Positions 41,105-49,417 of a stretch of 64,000 nucleotides of DNA are shown here, piece after piece. Each line of letters starts with the position of its first letter. The first letter of the stretch is position 1. The notes beneath the pieces are model-generated. The model worked only from the letters and a program-made list of their open reading frames with translations. It was not told the DNA's origin and did not search any database. The stretch lies in the NCBI RefSeq assembly GCF_015500095.1, contig NZ_CP062983.1, forward strand, positions 5,270,001 to 5,334,000. Reading direction: 5' to 3'. The stretch comes from Phototrophicus methaneseepsis (GTDB lineage Bacteria > Chloroflexota > Anaerolineae > Aggregatilineales > Phototrophicaceae). The position numbers and the translations under genes were made by a program.

Positions 41105-43912
41105 CTATTTCTTCTTTTTCTTGCCGCCAACCACGATATTGACCTTTGGTTCATCGCCAGGGATGAAGATGACGCGATTGGGCGTATCGCCATTCAGGAA
41201 GGACGCCACACGCTCACTGTTGAGGGCGATTTCTTCCGCCTCTTCACGGCTGATCTCTGCCGGAACGGTGATCGTACCACGCGGCTTACCGTTCACCATG
41301 ATGACCAGCGGGACCTCGTCCTCTTTAGCCTTCTCTTCGTCGTATTCCGGCCAGGCCTGCTGATGCACGCTGTAATCCCAACCCATACGTGCCCACAATT
41401 CTTCAGCGACATGAGGCGTGAAGGGTGCCATCAAACGCAGCATGGCGTTGATAGTCGCAGCCCAGGCCTCAGCACCAATATCACCAGCCTGGATAGCCGC
41501 CTTGAAGAAGTTCTTGAACTTCATCTGGTCCGCAATCGCCTTATTGAAGCTGAACTTATCCAAACTGCTGGTGACTTCGCCAATAGCCTGATGCAATTTG
41601 CGCTCAACATCGCGCTCGACAGCTTCATCGCCTTTCGCGTCAGGTTCACCCGCTACGACGATATCCCATACGTCACTGATCCAGCCAGCCGGACCCTTGA
41701 TATTGTTTTCGTTCCAGGGACCGCCCTTCTGCCAATCGAAGTTGAACATCAGGTAGGCACGGACGGTATCGGCGCCGTATTTATCGACCAGTTCATCCGG
41801 GTTCACGACGTTGCCCTTACTCTTGGACATACGCTGAATTTCCAGATGATGCTTGAGCTGATTGACGTTGTTGGTGCCTTCAATAGCCGGAATATCGACA
41901 ACGGCATCGGCGGGCACTTCCACAACGCTGTTATCCGGACCGACGAACAACGTGTTCTCGACGCGCTTCATCAATTCACCCGTCACACCCTGGAAGCCAG
42001 CCGGGACCTCGCCCCATTCGACCACCTGGACTTTATCCGCAATCAGCTTATCGCCCATAAAGCGGCCACTGCATAGCAGATAATCTCCCTGGCGTTCACC
42101 ACCTAATACCTGCCCCTGATTACGCAGCAGCAGCATCGGTTCATCGAACAAGCCTTCAGGGTCGCGGCCATGGCGTTTCATGACTTTCCTGGTGTCATCG
42201 AAGACGCCCGTATCGCGCAGCGCCTTGGTGAAGAAGCGCGTATACAGCAGATGCATCGTCGCATGTTCCGCACCACCTGTATAAACATCCACTGGCAGCC
42301 AGTAAGCGGCCTGGTCCGGGTCGAAGGCCTGTTCAGAATCGTGCGGCGATAGATAACGCAGCGGGTACCACGATGAGCACATGAACGTATCCATGGTATC
42401 CGTCTCGCGGCGGGCAGGCTGGCCTTTGCTGTCGGTCGTATTCAAGAAGGGCTCGTGATAGGTCAGCGGGCTGCGGCCTGTCGGCATGAATTCCACATCT
42501 TCCGGCAGCTCGACAGGTAACTCACCCTCCGGCACCAGTTCCATGCCGCCGCTCTCCGGGTAAATCACCGGGATGGGGCTGCCCCAATAGCGCTGACGGC
42601 TGATGAGCCAATCCCGCAGGCGATAATTGACCGTTTCTTCGCCGATGCTGTGTTCTTCCAGATAATCGATGGCAGCAGCGATAGCCGGGCTCTTACGGCC
42701 CTTCTCGCCATTGTGATAAATGCCCGTGATGGGGCCGCTGTTGACCATCGTACCGGGGCCAGCATAGGCTTCGTCCATCTCTGCCGGGACAGGGACTGTA
42801 TCCGTACCATCAGGCTGCACCACCGCGACGATATCCAGACCGAACTTACGTGCAAACTCAAAGTCGCGCTGGTCGCCATAGGGCACTGCCATAATCGCAC
42901 CGGTACCATAGCTAATCATGACGTAATCAGCGATCCAGATCGGGATAGGCCGCTCTGTGACAGGGTTGATCGCATATGCGCCGGTGAAGACGCCTGTTTT
43001 CTCACGGTCTTCGCTCAGGCGCTCAATTTCAGTCGCTGCGGCGGCTTCCGTACGGTACGCTTCGACAGCTTCGCGCTGTTCTTCAGAGACGATCTTATCG
43101 ACTAAGGGATGCTCTGGTGCCAGCACCATGAAGGTCGCGCCCCACAAGGTATCGGGCCGAGTCGTAAAGACGGTGATGTTGTCGCGTGTCTTCTCTGTCG
43201 TGAACGTGACTTTCGCGCCTTCGCTGCGACCAATCCAGTTGGTCTGCATAACCTTGATCGGCTCCGGCCAATCCAGCTTATCGAAGTTCAGCAGTTCATC
43301 TGCATACTTGGTGATCTTGAAGAACCACTGCGTCATCAACTTCTGCACAACAGGCTGGCCCAGGCGCTCGTCCTTACCATCAATGACCTGTTCGTTCGCC
43401 AGTACGGTTTGGAGTGCTTCTGACCAGTTGACCAGCGCTTCGCCGCGATAAGCTAACTCGTTTTCATAGAAGACCTTGAAGAACCACTCCGTCCATTTGT
43501 AATACTCCGGCGTGCAAGAAATGGCCTCACGCTCCCAGTCGAACATAGCGCCCATGCTGCGCAGTTGCTTACGCATACGCTCAATATTGGCATAGGTCCA
43601 CTTCCATGGATGGATGTTACGGCTGATCGCGGCTTGCTCTGCGGGCAGGCCAAAAGCATCAAAGCCCATCGGGAACAGGACGTTATAACCCTGCATACGC
43701 ATCCAGCGGGCGCGCGCATCACTGGGCGTCATAGCGAACCAGTGCCCAATGTGCAGATCGCCGGATGGATACGGCAGCATGGTCAGCGCGTAGTGCTTGG
43801 GCTTATCCCAATCGACCTTGCTGCGATACAAGCCCGTCTCATCCCATTGCTGCTGCCACTTTTGCTCAATGGCCTTGGGATCATAATTTTGCGAATCGTG
43901 TGTATCAGTCAT
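41105..43912 (-). CDS. leuS: Leucyl-tRNA synthetase
   Basis: 935 residues from the ATG before TDTHDSQNYDPKAIEQKWQQ. The HIGH motif is in PYPSGDLHIGHWFAMTPSD, the editing domain in TTRPDTLWGATFMVLAPEHP and GTGAIMAVPYGDQRDFEFA, and KMSKS is RMSKSKGNVVNPDELVDKYG. A long insert lies between LLLRNQGQVLG and KMSKS, as in bacterial LeuRS with a leucine-specific domain. The anticodon-binding domain follows. The C-terminus ends with an unusual GGKKKKK tail. A promoter, short frame and hairpin lie upstream. Confidence 0.95.
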   Translation of the reverse strand: MTDTHDSQNYDPKAIEQKWQQQWDETGLYRSKVDWDKPKHYALTMLPYPSGDLHIGHWFAMTPSDARARWMRMQGYNVLFPMGFDAFGLPAEQAAISRNIHPWKWTYANIERMRKQLRSMGAMFDWEREAISCTPEYYKWTEWFFKVFYENELAYRGEALVNWSEALQTVLANEQVIDGKDERLGQPVVQKLMTQWFFKITKYADELLNFDKLDWPEPIKVMQTNWIGRSEGAKVTFTTEKTRDNITVFTTRPDTLWGATFMVLAPEHPLVDKIVSEEQREAVEAYRTEAAAATEIERLSEDREKTGVFTGAYAINPVTERPIPIWIADYVMISYGTGAIMAVPYGDQRDFEFARKFGLDIVAVVQPDGTDTVPVPAEMDEAYAGPGTMVNSGPITGIYHNGEKGRKSPAIAAAIDYLEEHSIGEETVNYRLRDWLISRQRYWGSPIPVIYPESGGMELVPEGELPVELPEDVEFMPTGRSPLTYHEPFLNTTDSKGQPARRETDTMDTFMCSSWYPLRYLSPHDSEQAFDPDQAAYWLPVDVYTGGAEHATMHLLYTRFFTKALRDTGVFDDTRKVMKRHGRDPEGLFDEPMLLLRNQGQVLGGERQGDYLLCSGRFMGDKLIADKVQVVEWGEVPAGFQGVTGELMKRVENTLFVGPDNSVVEVPADAVVDIPAIEGTNNVNQLKHHLEIQRMSKSKGNVVNPDELVDKYGADTVRAYLMFNFDWQKGGPWNENNIKGPAGWISDVWDIVVAGEPDAKGDEAVERDVERKLHQAIGEVTSSLDKFSFNKAIADQMKFKNFFKAAIQAGDIGAEAWAATINAMLRLMAPFTPHVAEELWARMGWDYSVHQQAWPEYDEEKAKEDEVPLVIMVNGKPRGTITVPAEISREEAEEIALNSERVASFLNGDTPNRVIFIPGDEPKVNIVVGGKKKKK

Positions 43913-44111
43913 GTTGTGTGCGTTTTCTCCCAGATAGATGGTATGTGATGGCGCGCAGCCCGCTGCCCCATTGGCAAGCCAGCCAACAGCACCGAAATAC
44001 GACACAGCGCTCCAAAACAGCGGTTGATTGTAACATCAATCGCGGCAGATGCCTGTGATGGTTTAACGGATAATACAATGTGAAGGGGGAGACGCAGGGG
44101 AGGATCGCGGC

Positions 44112-44144
44112 AAAAAGTTACCGCTTCATAAGAGAAGAGCGGGT
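44112..44144 (-). promoter_or_regulatory. Terminator-like hairpin in leuS leader, possible attenuator
   Basis: On the minus strand ACCCGCT pairs with AGCGGT (one bulged base) around a 12-base loop and is followed by AACTTTTTG. It lies between the leuS promoter and the leuS start, so it could stop transcription early. A 21-codon frame runs through it. No T-box consensus is recognisable. Confidence 0.45.
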
Positions 44145-44183
44145 CACCTCGATACCCATCTTGCGATGATGATAGAAGAACAT
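44118..44183 (-). CDS. 21-residue leader peptide candidate upstream of leuS
   Basis: ATG preceded by GGAG (8 bases) opens a 21-codon frame (MFFYHHRKMGIEVTRSSLMK plus R) that ends inside the terminator-like hairpin. It is basic and contains one leucine codon near its end, within the stem-loop. Either it is a small protein gene or a leader peptide whose translation influences the hairpin. With so short a frame, chance is possible. Confidence 0.4.
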   Translation of the reverse strand: MFFYHHRKMGIEVTRSSLMKR

Positions 44184-44218
44184 GTTGTTTGCTCCATCAT
44201 GCGGTTGCGTCTGTGCCA

Positions 44219-44247
44219 ACAATACACTACTTTGTGCATAGGGTCAA
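44219..44247 (-). promoter_or_regulatory. leuS: Sigma-70-type promoter for leuS
   Basis: On the minus strand TTGACC (44242-44247) and TATTGT (44219-44224) are separated by 17 bases. It lies about 300 bases upstream of leuS and just before the leader frame. Confidence 0.55.
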
Positions 44248-44289
44248 CAATGTGGCGACAGACACCCAACCTAGACCCATTAAAGCAAA

Positions 44290-44334
44290 AAGCGCCGCGC
44301 TCATCAGAGGGCGACCAACCTATTTGTGGCGCTT
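44290..44334 (-). terminator. Terminator after small GTG-start gene
   Basis: A 9-bp stem (AAGCGCCAC / GCGGCGCTT on the minus strand, one G-T pair) with a long loop, followed by TTTTGC. It starts 6 bases after the small gene's stop. Confidence 0.6.
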
Positions 44335-44339
44335 AAGCC

Positions 44340-44513
44340 TTAGTCGTATTCGTAATCGTCTTGTTGTGGGGGATAGTTATTTCGTACCGGGACCGGTATC
44401 CGCGCAGGTTCAGGCTCCCGCTTATGGGGATTCATCACCTTATCCAGGGTGTCGGCAATTTCCCGACCAATTTCAATGAGCTCATCCCAGATGGTACGTT
44501 TCTGTGTGGTCAC
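44340..44513 (-). CDS. Small protein of 57 residues, GTG start
   Basis: GTG preceded by GAGAGG (about 7 bases) opens a frame encoding VTTQKRTIWDELIEIGREIA, then DTLDKVMNPHKR, a proline-rich stretch and an acidic end (NYPPQQDDYEYD). The first half forms an amphipathic helix. A terminator follows directly, which supports a real gene. No family recognised. Confidence 0.6.
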   Translation of the reverse strand: MTTQKRTIWDELIEIGREIADTLDKVMNPHKREPEPARIPVPVRNNYPPQQDDYEYD

Positions 44514-44575
44514 AACCAGACCTCTCTACAGTACCTTACATTGGTGCGCCGAAGCGACTTTTGGGACATGTTGTG

Positions 44576-44648
44576 TGGACCTAATGAGACTCGAACTCAT
44601 GACCTCTTCAATGCCATTGAAGCGCTCTCCCAACTGAGCTATAGGCCC
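44576..44648 (-). tRNA. tRNA-Ala (anticodon GGC)
   Basis: The minus strand folds into a full cloverleaf. Acceptor stem GGGCCTA pairs with TAGGTCC, the D-arm is GCTC/GAGC, the anticodon stem CTTCA/TGAAG encloses loop ATGGCAT with anticodon GGC, and the T-arm is ATGAG/CTCAT around TTCGAGT. The discriminator is A. CCA is not encoded. Confidence 0.92.
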
Positions 44649-44766
44649 CTAACACCACACATTCTATTGATGAGGCCGCCCTCTGTCAATGACAAATTGC
44701 TTAAGGTTACTATAGTGAAAGAACTTGCCGTTGAATGTGGGGTTATCATGCCCTGTTCGCATCGTG

Positions 44767-45003
44767 TTATGCGGTGGTTTGTAAATGTTCCTGAGCGACG
44801 TTTTGCATCTCTGCCAGGACATCCGTCGGCGGCATCAGGTAGCGTGGCCCCTTCTCGATGAAATCAGCTAAGGTCTGTTCGGCTTCGCTGCCGCTGCATG
44901 CACAACCGGGTTCATTCATCCATCGCACCACGCTATCATCCAGATCCATGATAGCACCCTGCACGCCACCCGCTCCGCTCTGCCACATCCATGATTTCGT
45001 CAT
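44767..45003 (-). CDS. Small hypothetical protein
   Basis: 78 residues with AAGGACC 6 bases before the ATG. It contains MDLDDSVVRWMNEPGCACSG and TLADFIEKGPRYLMPPTDVL. The closely spaced Cys residues in GCACSG could bind a metal. It lies about 85 bases after the biotinyl-carrier gene and may be the last gene of that operon. No family recognised. Confidence 0.6.
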   Translation of the reverse strand: MTKSWMWQSGAGGVQGAIMDLDDSVVRWMNEPGCACSGSEAEQTLADFIEKGPRYLMPPTDVLAEMQNVAQEHLQTTA

Positions 45004-45089
45004 TTGGGGTCCTTATGCTACGCTTTCATTTCGTCAAGATCGTTCGTTATTCATCTTCATAATCTATGACGCCCCCTGGTACGCGGACC

Positions 45090-45575
45090 TTACGCCATCT
45101 CTACCAGGGTCTGCCCACGCTCAACCAGATCGCCTACCTGCACCAACACGCGCTGAACAGTACCCGTTTCCGTCGCAGACACGCGGATTTCCATCTTCAT
45201 CGCTTCCAGCACGACCAACGTTTGCCCGGCCTGGACCTGCTCGCCTTCTGTCACCATCACACCTGTAACCTGCCCCGGCATCTGCGCCGTAAAATCTCCC
45301 GCGCGGCTGGCAGCACGCCGACGTCGCTTGCTGGTGGTCTGCTTATTCAGCTCATAAGCCTGCCCGTCGAGATGGACGTAGCGACGATCGCCCTCAGAAG
45401 CACTGTGTGCGATGGTTTGCCCTGTGTCTGTTTGTAGCAGCCAAGTACCCTCCTCAAGCTGAGATGCATGCAGAATATATTCACGCTCATCGACAACTGC
45501 TTGTATACGGCCATCTGGCAAGCGCTCTATACGCACCGCTACGGGCTGCTCGTTGTAATTGTAATTATGCCGCAT
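45090..45575 (-). CDS. Biotin carboxyl carrier protein of an acyl-CoA carboxylase
   Basis: 161 residues. The C-terminal 70 form a biotinyl domain (MPGQVTGVMVTEGEQVQAGQ, then LVVLEAMKMEI with the biotinylated lysine in EAMKME). The N-terminal half resembles the extra domain of acyl-CoA carboxylase alpha chains (RYVHLDGQAYEL). With the biotin carboxylase two genes upstream it would form the alpha part of a split acetyl/propionyl-CoA-type carboxylase. The carboxyltransferase is not in the window. Confidence 0.85.
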   Translation of the reverse strand: MRHNYNYNEQPVAVRIERLPDGRIQAVVDEREYILHASQLEEGTWLLQTDTGQTIAHSASEGDRRYVHLDGQAYELNKQTTSKRRRRAASRAGDFTAQMPGQVTGVMVTEGEQVQAGQTLVVLEAMKMEIRVSATETGTVQRVLVQVGDLVERGQTLVEMA

Positions 45576-46633
45576 TAGTCCATGTCCTCTAATTCACAGA
45601 TGTCGTAATCAGGGAAAGCGGCAAACAATAACTTCTCTAACTCATCGGCCTGCTTACTATCGAAACTAAAGCGTATCTCTCGTGGAATGTCGCCATCAAT
45701 GAATAAGACTGCTAGATTACGAAGTTGCCCATAGAAGGTTCGTGCTTTTATCACATACAGACTTTGCTCATCAACGCGACAAAATGCGATATGCTTTAAA
45801 GACAGATCAGAAAAGATGGTACTGAAATACGACTCATCAAACAACCAACTATCATTCCAGGTCTGATACTCGCCAAATATGAGTATATTACTATTCTGGT
45901 CAATGTATGCACCATAACTTATTGTCGCATCTTCAAAAATATTAAATAGCTGCCAGTCATCGTCATCAAACCATGGCTCAGATTCAATATTCTCTATAGT
46001 CCGATATAGGAGCCGTTCAGGTCCTGTTATAAGTGGTCGTGTCAACTGACTAACACCTTCAAGAACTTGCTGTGTCAAGAAACTCGACGTTGCGTCACAC
46101 GACACAAGACCATGAAATAACCGGGTACCATATAAGATGAGATCGTTTTCTTGGGTTTGTGGAAAAGCTGCAAAGATGACCCTTAATTCGTTAGAAGTAA
46201 TTTGCTCCACCCATTCTCTGAGGATGTATTCTTCTCCCCATCGCGTTGTACCCGTGATTTCATGGACACGTTTATTACCAAAGCGGCACATATCCTCTAT
46301 AGCGTACGGTTCGTAAGGCTCAAAAGTAATCCTGATATAGTCATCATCAAAATAGTCGTTTATAGATGTCTCATCGAGTGCATATCCAAATCGCAGGTAG
46401 CTGATCTGGATAACCGCACCTAAGTTCGAACTCTGCCAACTCACCTGGCGTCTGACTGCTGTCGATGTTGAGGCATCAAGGTGCCACTCATCAGATGATA
46501 GATATTGATCACCGTAGCGGACGATATCCATAAGTTCAACACTTATGGGCGGCATACCATCCTGAGCACTAATAAGCCCCGTGAGCACAAAAACACACAA
46601 TAATAAAATAATTCGATGTTTCAATGTTTTCAC
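45575..46633 (-). CDS. Exported hypothetical protein inside carboxylase operon
   Basis: 352 residues with signal peptide (HRIILLLCVFVLTGLISAQ). It is rich in Asp, Tyr and Phe (WFDDDDWQLFNIFEDATISY; YLRFGYALDETSINDYFDDD) and has four cysteines. No domain recognised. It overlaps the biotin carboxylase stop by 4 bases and touches the carrier gene start, so all three are translationally coupled. Its AT-rich codons differ from both neighbours, which suggests insertion of a foreign or fast-evolving gene. Confidence 0.75.
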   Translation of the reverse strand: MKTLKHRIILLLCVFVLTGLISAQDGMPPISVELMDIVRYGDQYLSSDEWHLDASTSTAVRRQVSWQSSNLGAVIQISYLRFGYALDETSINDYFDDDYIRITFEPYEPYAIEDMCRFGNKRVHEITGTTRWGEEYILREWVEQITSNELRVIFAAFPQTQENDLILYGTRLFHGLVSCDATSSFLTQQVLEGVSQLTRPLITGPERLLYRTIENIESEPWFDDDDWQLFNIFEDATISYGAYIDQNSNILIFGEYQTWNDSWLFDESYFSTIFSDLSLKHIAFCRVDEQSLYVIKARTFYGQLRNLAVLFIDGDIPREIRFSFDSKQADELEKLLFAAFPDYDICELEDMD

Positions 46634-48129
46634 TCTCCTATTCTGAAGCCGTCTGGACGTCCCCAGGGTGAATAAGGATCGCTCATGGCATCTTGTGTAA
46701 CGCCATGCTGTGCTACAACGGATGACGTTTCGCTCAAGGCGGCTGCTATAGCTGCTAAATCGGGCAAATCAGGGATCGGTGGCAGTAAACTCTTTAGATT
46801 GTCATCGACAAAACGCGTCGTCACTTCGCCCCCTATAAAAGCCGGATGTGCAAGCAGCACTTGTAAGAAATCAATGTTCGTCGTGGTGCCCAGGATGACC
46901 GTCTCTTTCAGGGCGGCTTGCATACGTTGAATAGCCGCATCGCGAGACTGCGCGTAAACGATGAGCTTGGCGATCATAGGATCATAATGAATGGTGATGG
47001 CATCACCGGACTGAATGCCGCGATCCACGCGCACACCGGGGCCGCTCGGCACGACGAAGCGCGCCACAGTGCCAATCGCGGGTAAAAAGCCATTGCGCGC
47101 ATCTTCTGCATAGAGACGGCACTCGATGGCATGCCCTTGCTGGCTCAGGTCATCCTGCGTGAAGGGCAGGGCTTCGCCAGCGGCGACGCGCAGTTGTAAT
47201 TGCACGAGGTCCACCCCCGTGACCATCTCCGTAATAGGGTGCTCTACCTGGAGGCGCGTATTCATCTCCAGGAAGTAGAAATCACCTTCTGGCGTCACGA
47301 TAAATTCTACGGTGCCCGCGTTAACGTAACCGACAGCCTGCGCTGCCGCGACAGCGGCCTGCCCCATCTGCTGGCGCATAGGTTCCGTCACGGCTGGGGA
47401 GGGCGTTTCTTCGATGATCTTCTGGTGGCGGCGCTGGGTGCTGCATTCCCGCTCAAAGAGGTGCACAGTCTGGCCGTATTGATCGGCCAGGACCTGTATT
47501 TCGATATGTCGCCCATGCTCAATGTAACGCTCCAAAAAGACGCGTGCATCCCCAAACGCTTTGGAGGCTTCATTTTGCGCCCCTGCGATGGCATCCGGCA
47601 GCGAAGCCGCATCCTGCACAATGCGGATGCCTTTTCCACCACCCCCGCCTGCCGCCTTCACCATGAGAGGGTAACCAACCTGCTCCGCTGCGGCGATAAG
47701 TTCATCAATAGTCGCGCCTTCTTGCTGGAAACCCGGGACCACAGGTACGCCAGCCTGCTGCATCAGGGCGCGCGCCTGGGTCTTCACGCCCATCTGCCGG
47801 ATCGCATCCGGCGGCGGGCCTATCCAGATCAGCCCGGCATCTAGCACAGCCTGAGCAAATGCCGCATTTTCAGAGAGGAAGCCGTAGCCAGGGTGCACAC
47901 TATCACACTGTACGGACCGGGCCACTGTGAGGATGGCCTCTATATTAAGGTAACTTTGTTGGGGTGCTGCCGGGCCAATGAGATGAGCCTCGTCGGCGTA
48001 TTGGACGTGGAGCGCAGGGGCATCGACTTCGCTATAGATAGCCACAGTACGAATACCCAGTTCGCGGCAGGCATGGATGATACGTACCGCGATTTCGCCC
48101 CGATTAGCAATTAAACATTTTTTGAGCAT
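46630..48129 (-). CDS. accC: Biotin carboxylase subunit
   Basis: 499 residues. LKKCLIANRGEIAVRIIHAC opens the N-domain. The ATP-grasp domain has VKAAGGGGGKGIRIV and HIEIQVLADQYGQTVHLFER, ECSTQRRHQKIIEETPSPAV, and EMNTRLQVEHPITEMVTGVD, all catalytic hallmarks. It carboxylates biotin using bicarbonate and ATP. The C-terminal 40 residues (after VTTRFVDDNL) resemble acyl-CoA carboxylase alpha chains, so the substrate may be a short acyl-CoA rather than acetyl-CoA for fatty-acid synthesis. Confidence 0.9.
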   Translation of the reverse strand: MLKKCLIANRGEIAVRIIHACRELGIRTVAIYSEVDAPALHVQYADEAHLIGPAAPQQSYLNIEAILTVARSVQCDSVHPGYGFLSENAAFAQAVLDAGLIWIGPPPDAIRQMGVKTQARALMQQAGVPVVPGFQQEGATIDELIAAAEQVGYPLMVKAAGGGGGKGIRIVQDAASLPDAIAGAQNEASKAFGDARVFLERYIEHGRHIEIQVLADQYGQTVHLFERECSTQRRHQKIIEETPSPAVTEPMRQQMGQAAVAAAQAVGYVNAGTVEFIVTPEGDFYFLEMNTRLQVEHPITEMVTGVDLVQLQLRVAAGEALPFTQDDLSQQGHAIECRLYAEDARNGFLPAIGTVARFVVPSGPGVRVDRGIQSGDAITIHYDPMIAKLIVYAQSRDAAIQRMQAALKETVILGTTTNIDFLQVLLAHPAFIGGEVTTRFVDDNLKSLLPPIPDLPDLAAIAAALSETSSVVAQHGVTQDAMSDPYSPWGRPDGFRIGE

Positions 48130-48304
48130 CAAAAGAATCCAACATTTTTTGAGCAGCTTGATCTTCAGTGTATCGCGTTTTGTGGCCGGTTTGGTGAGAG
48201 ATAGATTGGCGAGAGTCAGAAGCGATCAATTAGGGAAAAATCAGAAATGAGGGATGGATTGCAGCAGGGGCGTATTGGATGCGCCCCTGCTTTGCCTGCG
48301 AAGA

Positions 48305-49252
48305 TTAACCCACGTAATTCGTGCCAAAAACTTCCGTCAGGAGTTCCGGCAGCAGAGAGCGATCCGGCACACGGACCGTCCCGGTCCCAAGGTTCACCAC
48401 CGTGCTATAAGATGTATCCAGTGACCCCGACGAAATGTCCTCTACAGAGAGATCAGCCATTTCAAGGCCTAAGCGGATGGCATCCTGCGGCGCGATATTG
48501 GTATAAAGGCTGTTCGTCAATTCAGCCAGCAGGTCCGGCGCATTCTCGACGATGTTATTGAGTGTTTCAGGCTCCTGGAGCTTTTCAAAGGTCGCTTTCA
48601 CCACAGCGATCTGGCGCTGGACGCGCATATAATCGCTATCGCCATGGCGGGTACGTGCGTAACGCAGCGCATCATAACCATCGAGAGTTTGAAGGCCGCG
48701 CTCAATTTCCAGCGGATCATAACCATATTCCAGATCCGGGAAGAGCGAATCATAAATCGCGATTGGTACATCAACCGTAATGCCGCCAATCGCATCAACG
48801 AAGGTGATGAACGCATTGAAATCGAAAAGGATATAGGCATCGATATATAGGCCGAAGTTATATTGCAGCGTATCCATCGCATAGATAGGCCCGTAGCCTT
48901 TTTCGATATGCTCACCACGCATCATCAAGGTATTGACGCGTACCAACTCGCCGTTTTCTACCAGCGGGAAGTGCATATCACGCGGAATACTCAGGATGCC
49001 AATCTGTTCCGTGCGCGGATCGTAGCTAATGAGCATCATCGCATCGGTGCGTACCTCTAATGAGTTGTGCTCTGTAGGGCGACGATCCATACCCATTACC
49101 AGCACGGTAAAACGCGATTGACCATCCCAGTAAGCCGTATACGCGTCCTGTGCCTGTACAGTCAGCGACGCATTGACAAAGGGAACGCTCGCAAAGGTTG
49201 TGATCAGGATCAATGACATCAGGCTGAAAAGTCTGATCATATGTCGTTTCAT
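48305..49252 (-). CDS. LytR-CpsA-Psr (LCP) family protein
   Basis: 315 residues from the ATG before KRHMIRLFSLMSLILITT, with signal or anchor helix. The LCP core is clear: FTVLVMGMDRRPTEHNSLEV, RTDAMMLISYDP, LSIPRDMHFPLVENGELVRV and ALRYARTRHGDSDYMRVQRQ with catalytic arginines. LCP enzymes attach glycopolymers to peptidoglycan or other surface acceptors. A start at 49273 is possible. It is alone between two other leftward genes. Confidence 0.9.
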   Translation of the reverse strand: MKRHMIRLFSLMSLILITTFASVPFVNASLTVQAQDAYTAYWDGQSRFTVLVMGMDRRPTEHNSLEVRTDAMMLISYDPRTEQIGILSIPRDMHFPLVENGELVRVNTLMMRGEHIEKGYGPIYAMDTLQYNFGLYIDAYILFDFNAFITFVDAIGGITVDVPIAIYDSLFPDLEYGYDPLEIERGLQTLDGYDALRYARTRHGDSDYMRVQRQIAVVKATFEKLQEPETLNNIVENAPDLLAELTNSLYTNIAPQDAIRLGLEMADLSVEDISSGSLDTSYSTVVNLGTGTVRVPDRSLLPELLTEVFGTNYVG

Positions 49253-49417
49253 AGTGTCGTCACAATTCGTCATTCAACTGTTTACATGCGCATAGGATAG
49301 CACAGGGCAAGCCCTACTCACCTGACGCGGAACACACGTTTTAACTATTTTTTGCAATATTTTTGTGAAGTGCGAGCGTGTATAAAGAAACCCGCACAAA
49401 TGACCCACCCTCAAGCC

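Noticed and set aside
44112-44183. T-box riboswitch upstream of leuS
   Set aside because: The conserved T-box sequence and a specifier loop with a leucine codon could not be identified.
44361-44861. Long plus-strand reading frame across the tRNA-Ala gene
   Set aside because: It runs antisense through the tRNA and the small GTG-start gene, has no ribosome binding site and an unlikely composition.
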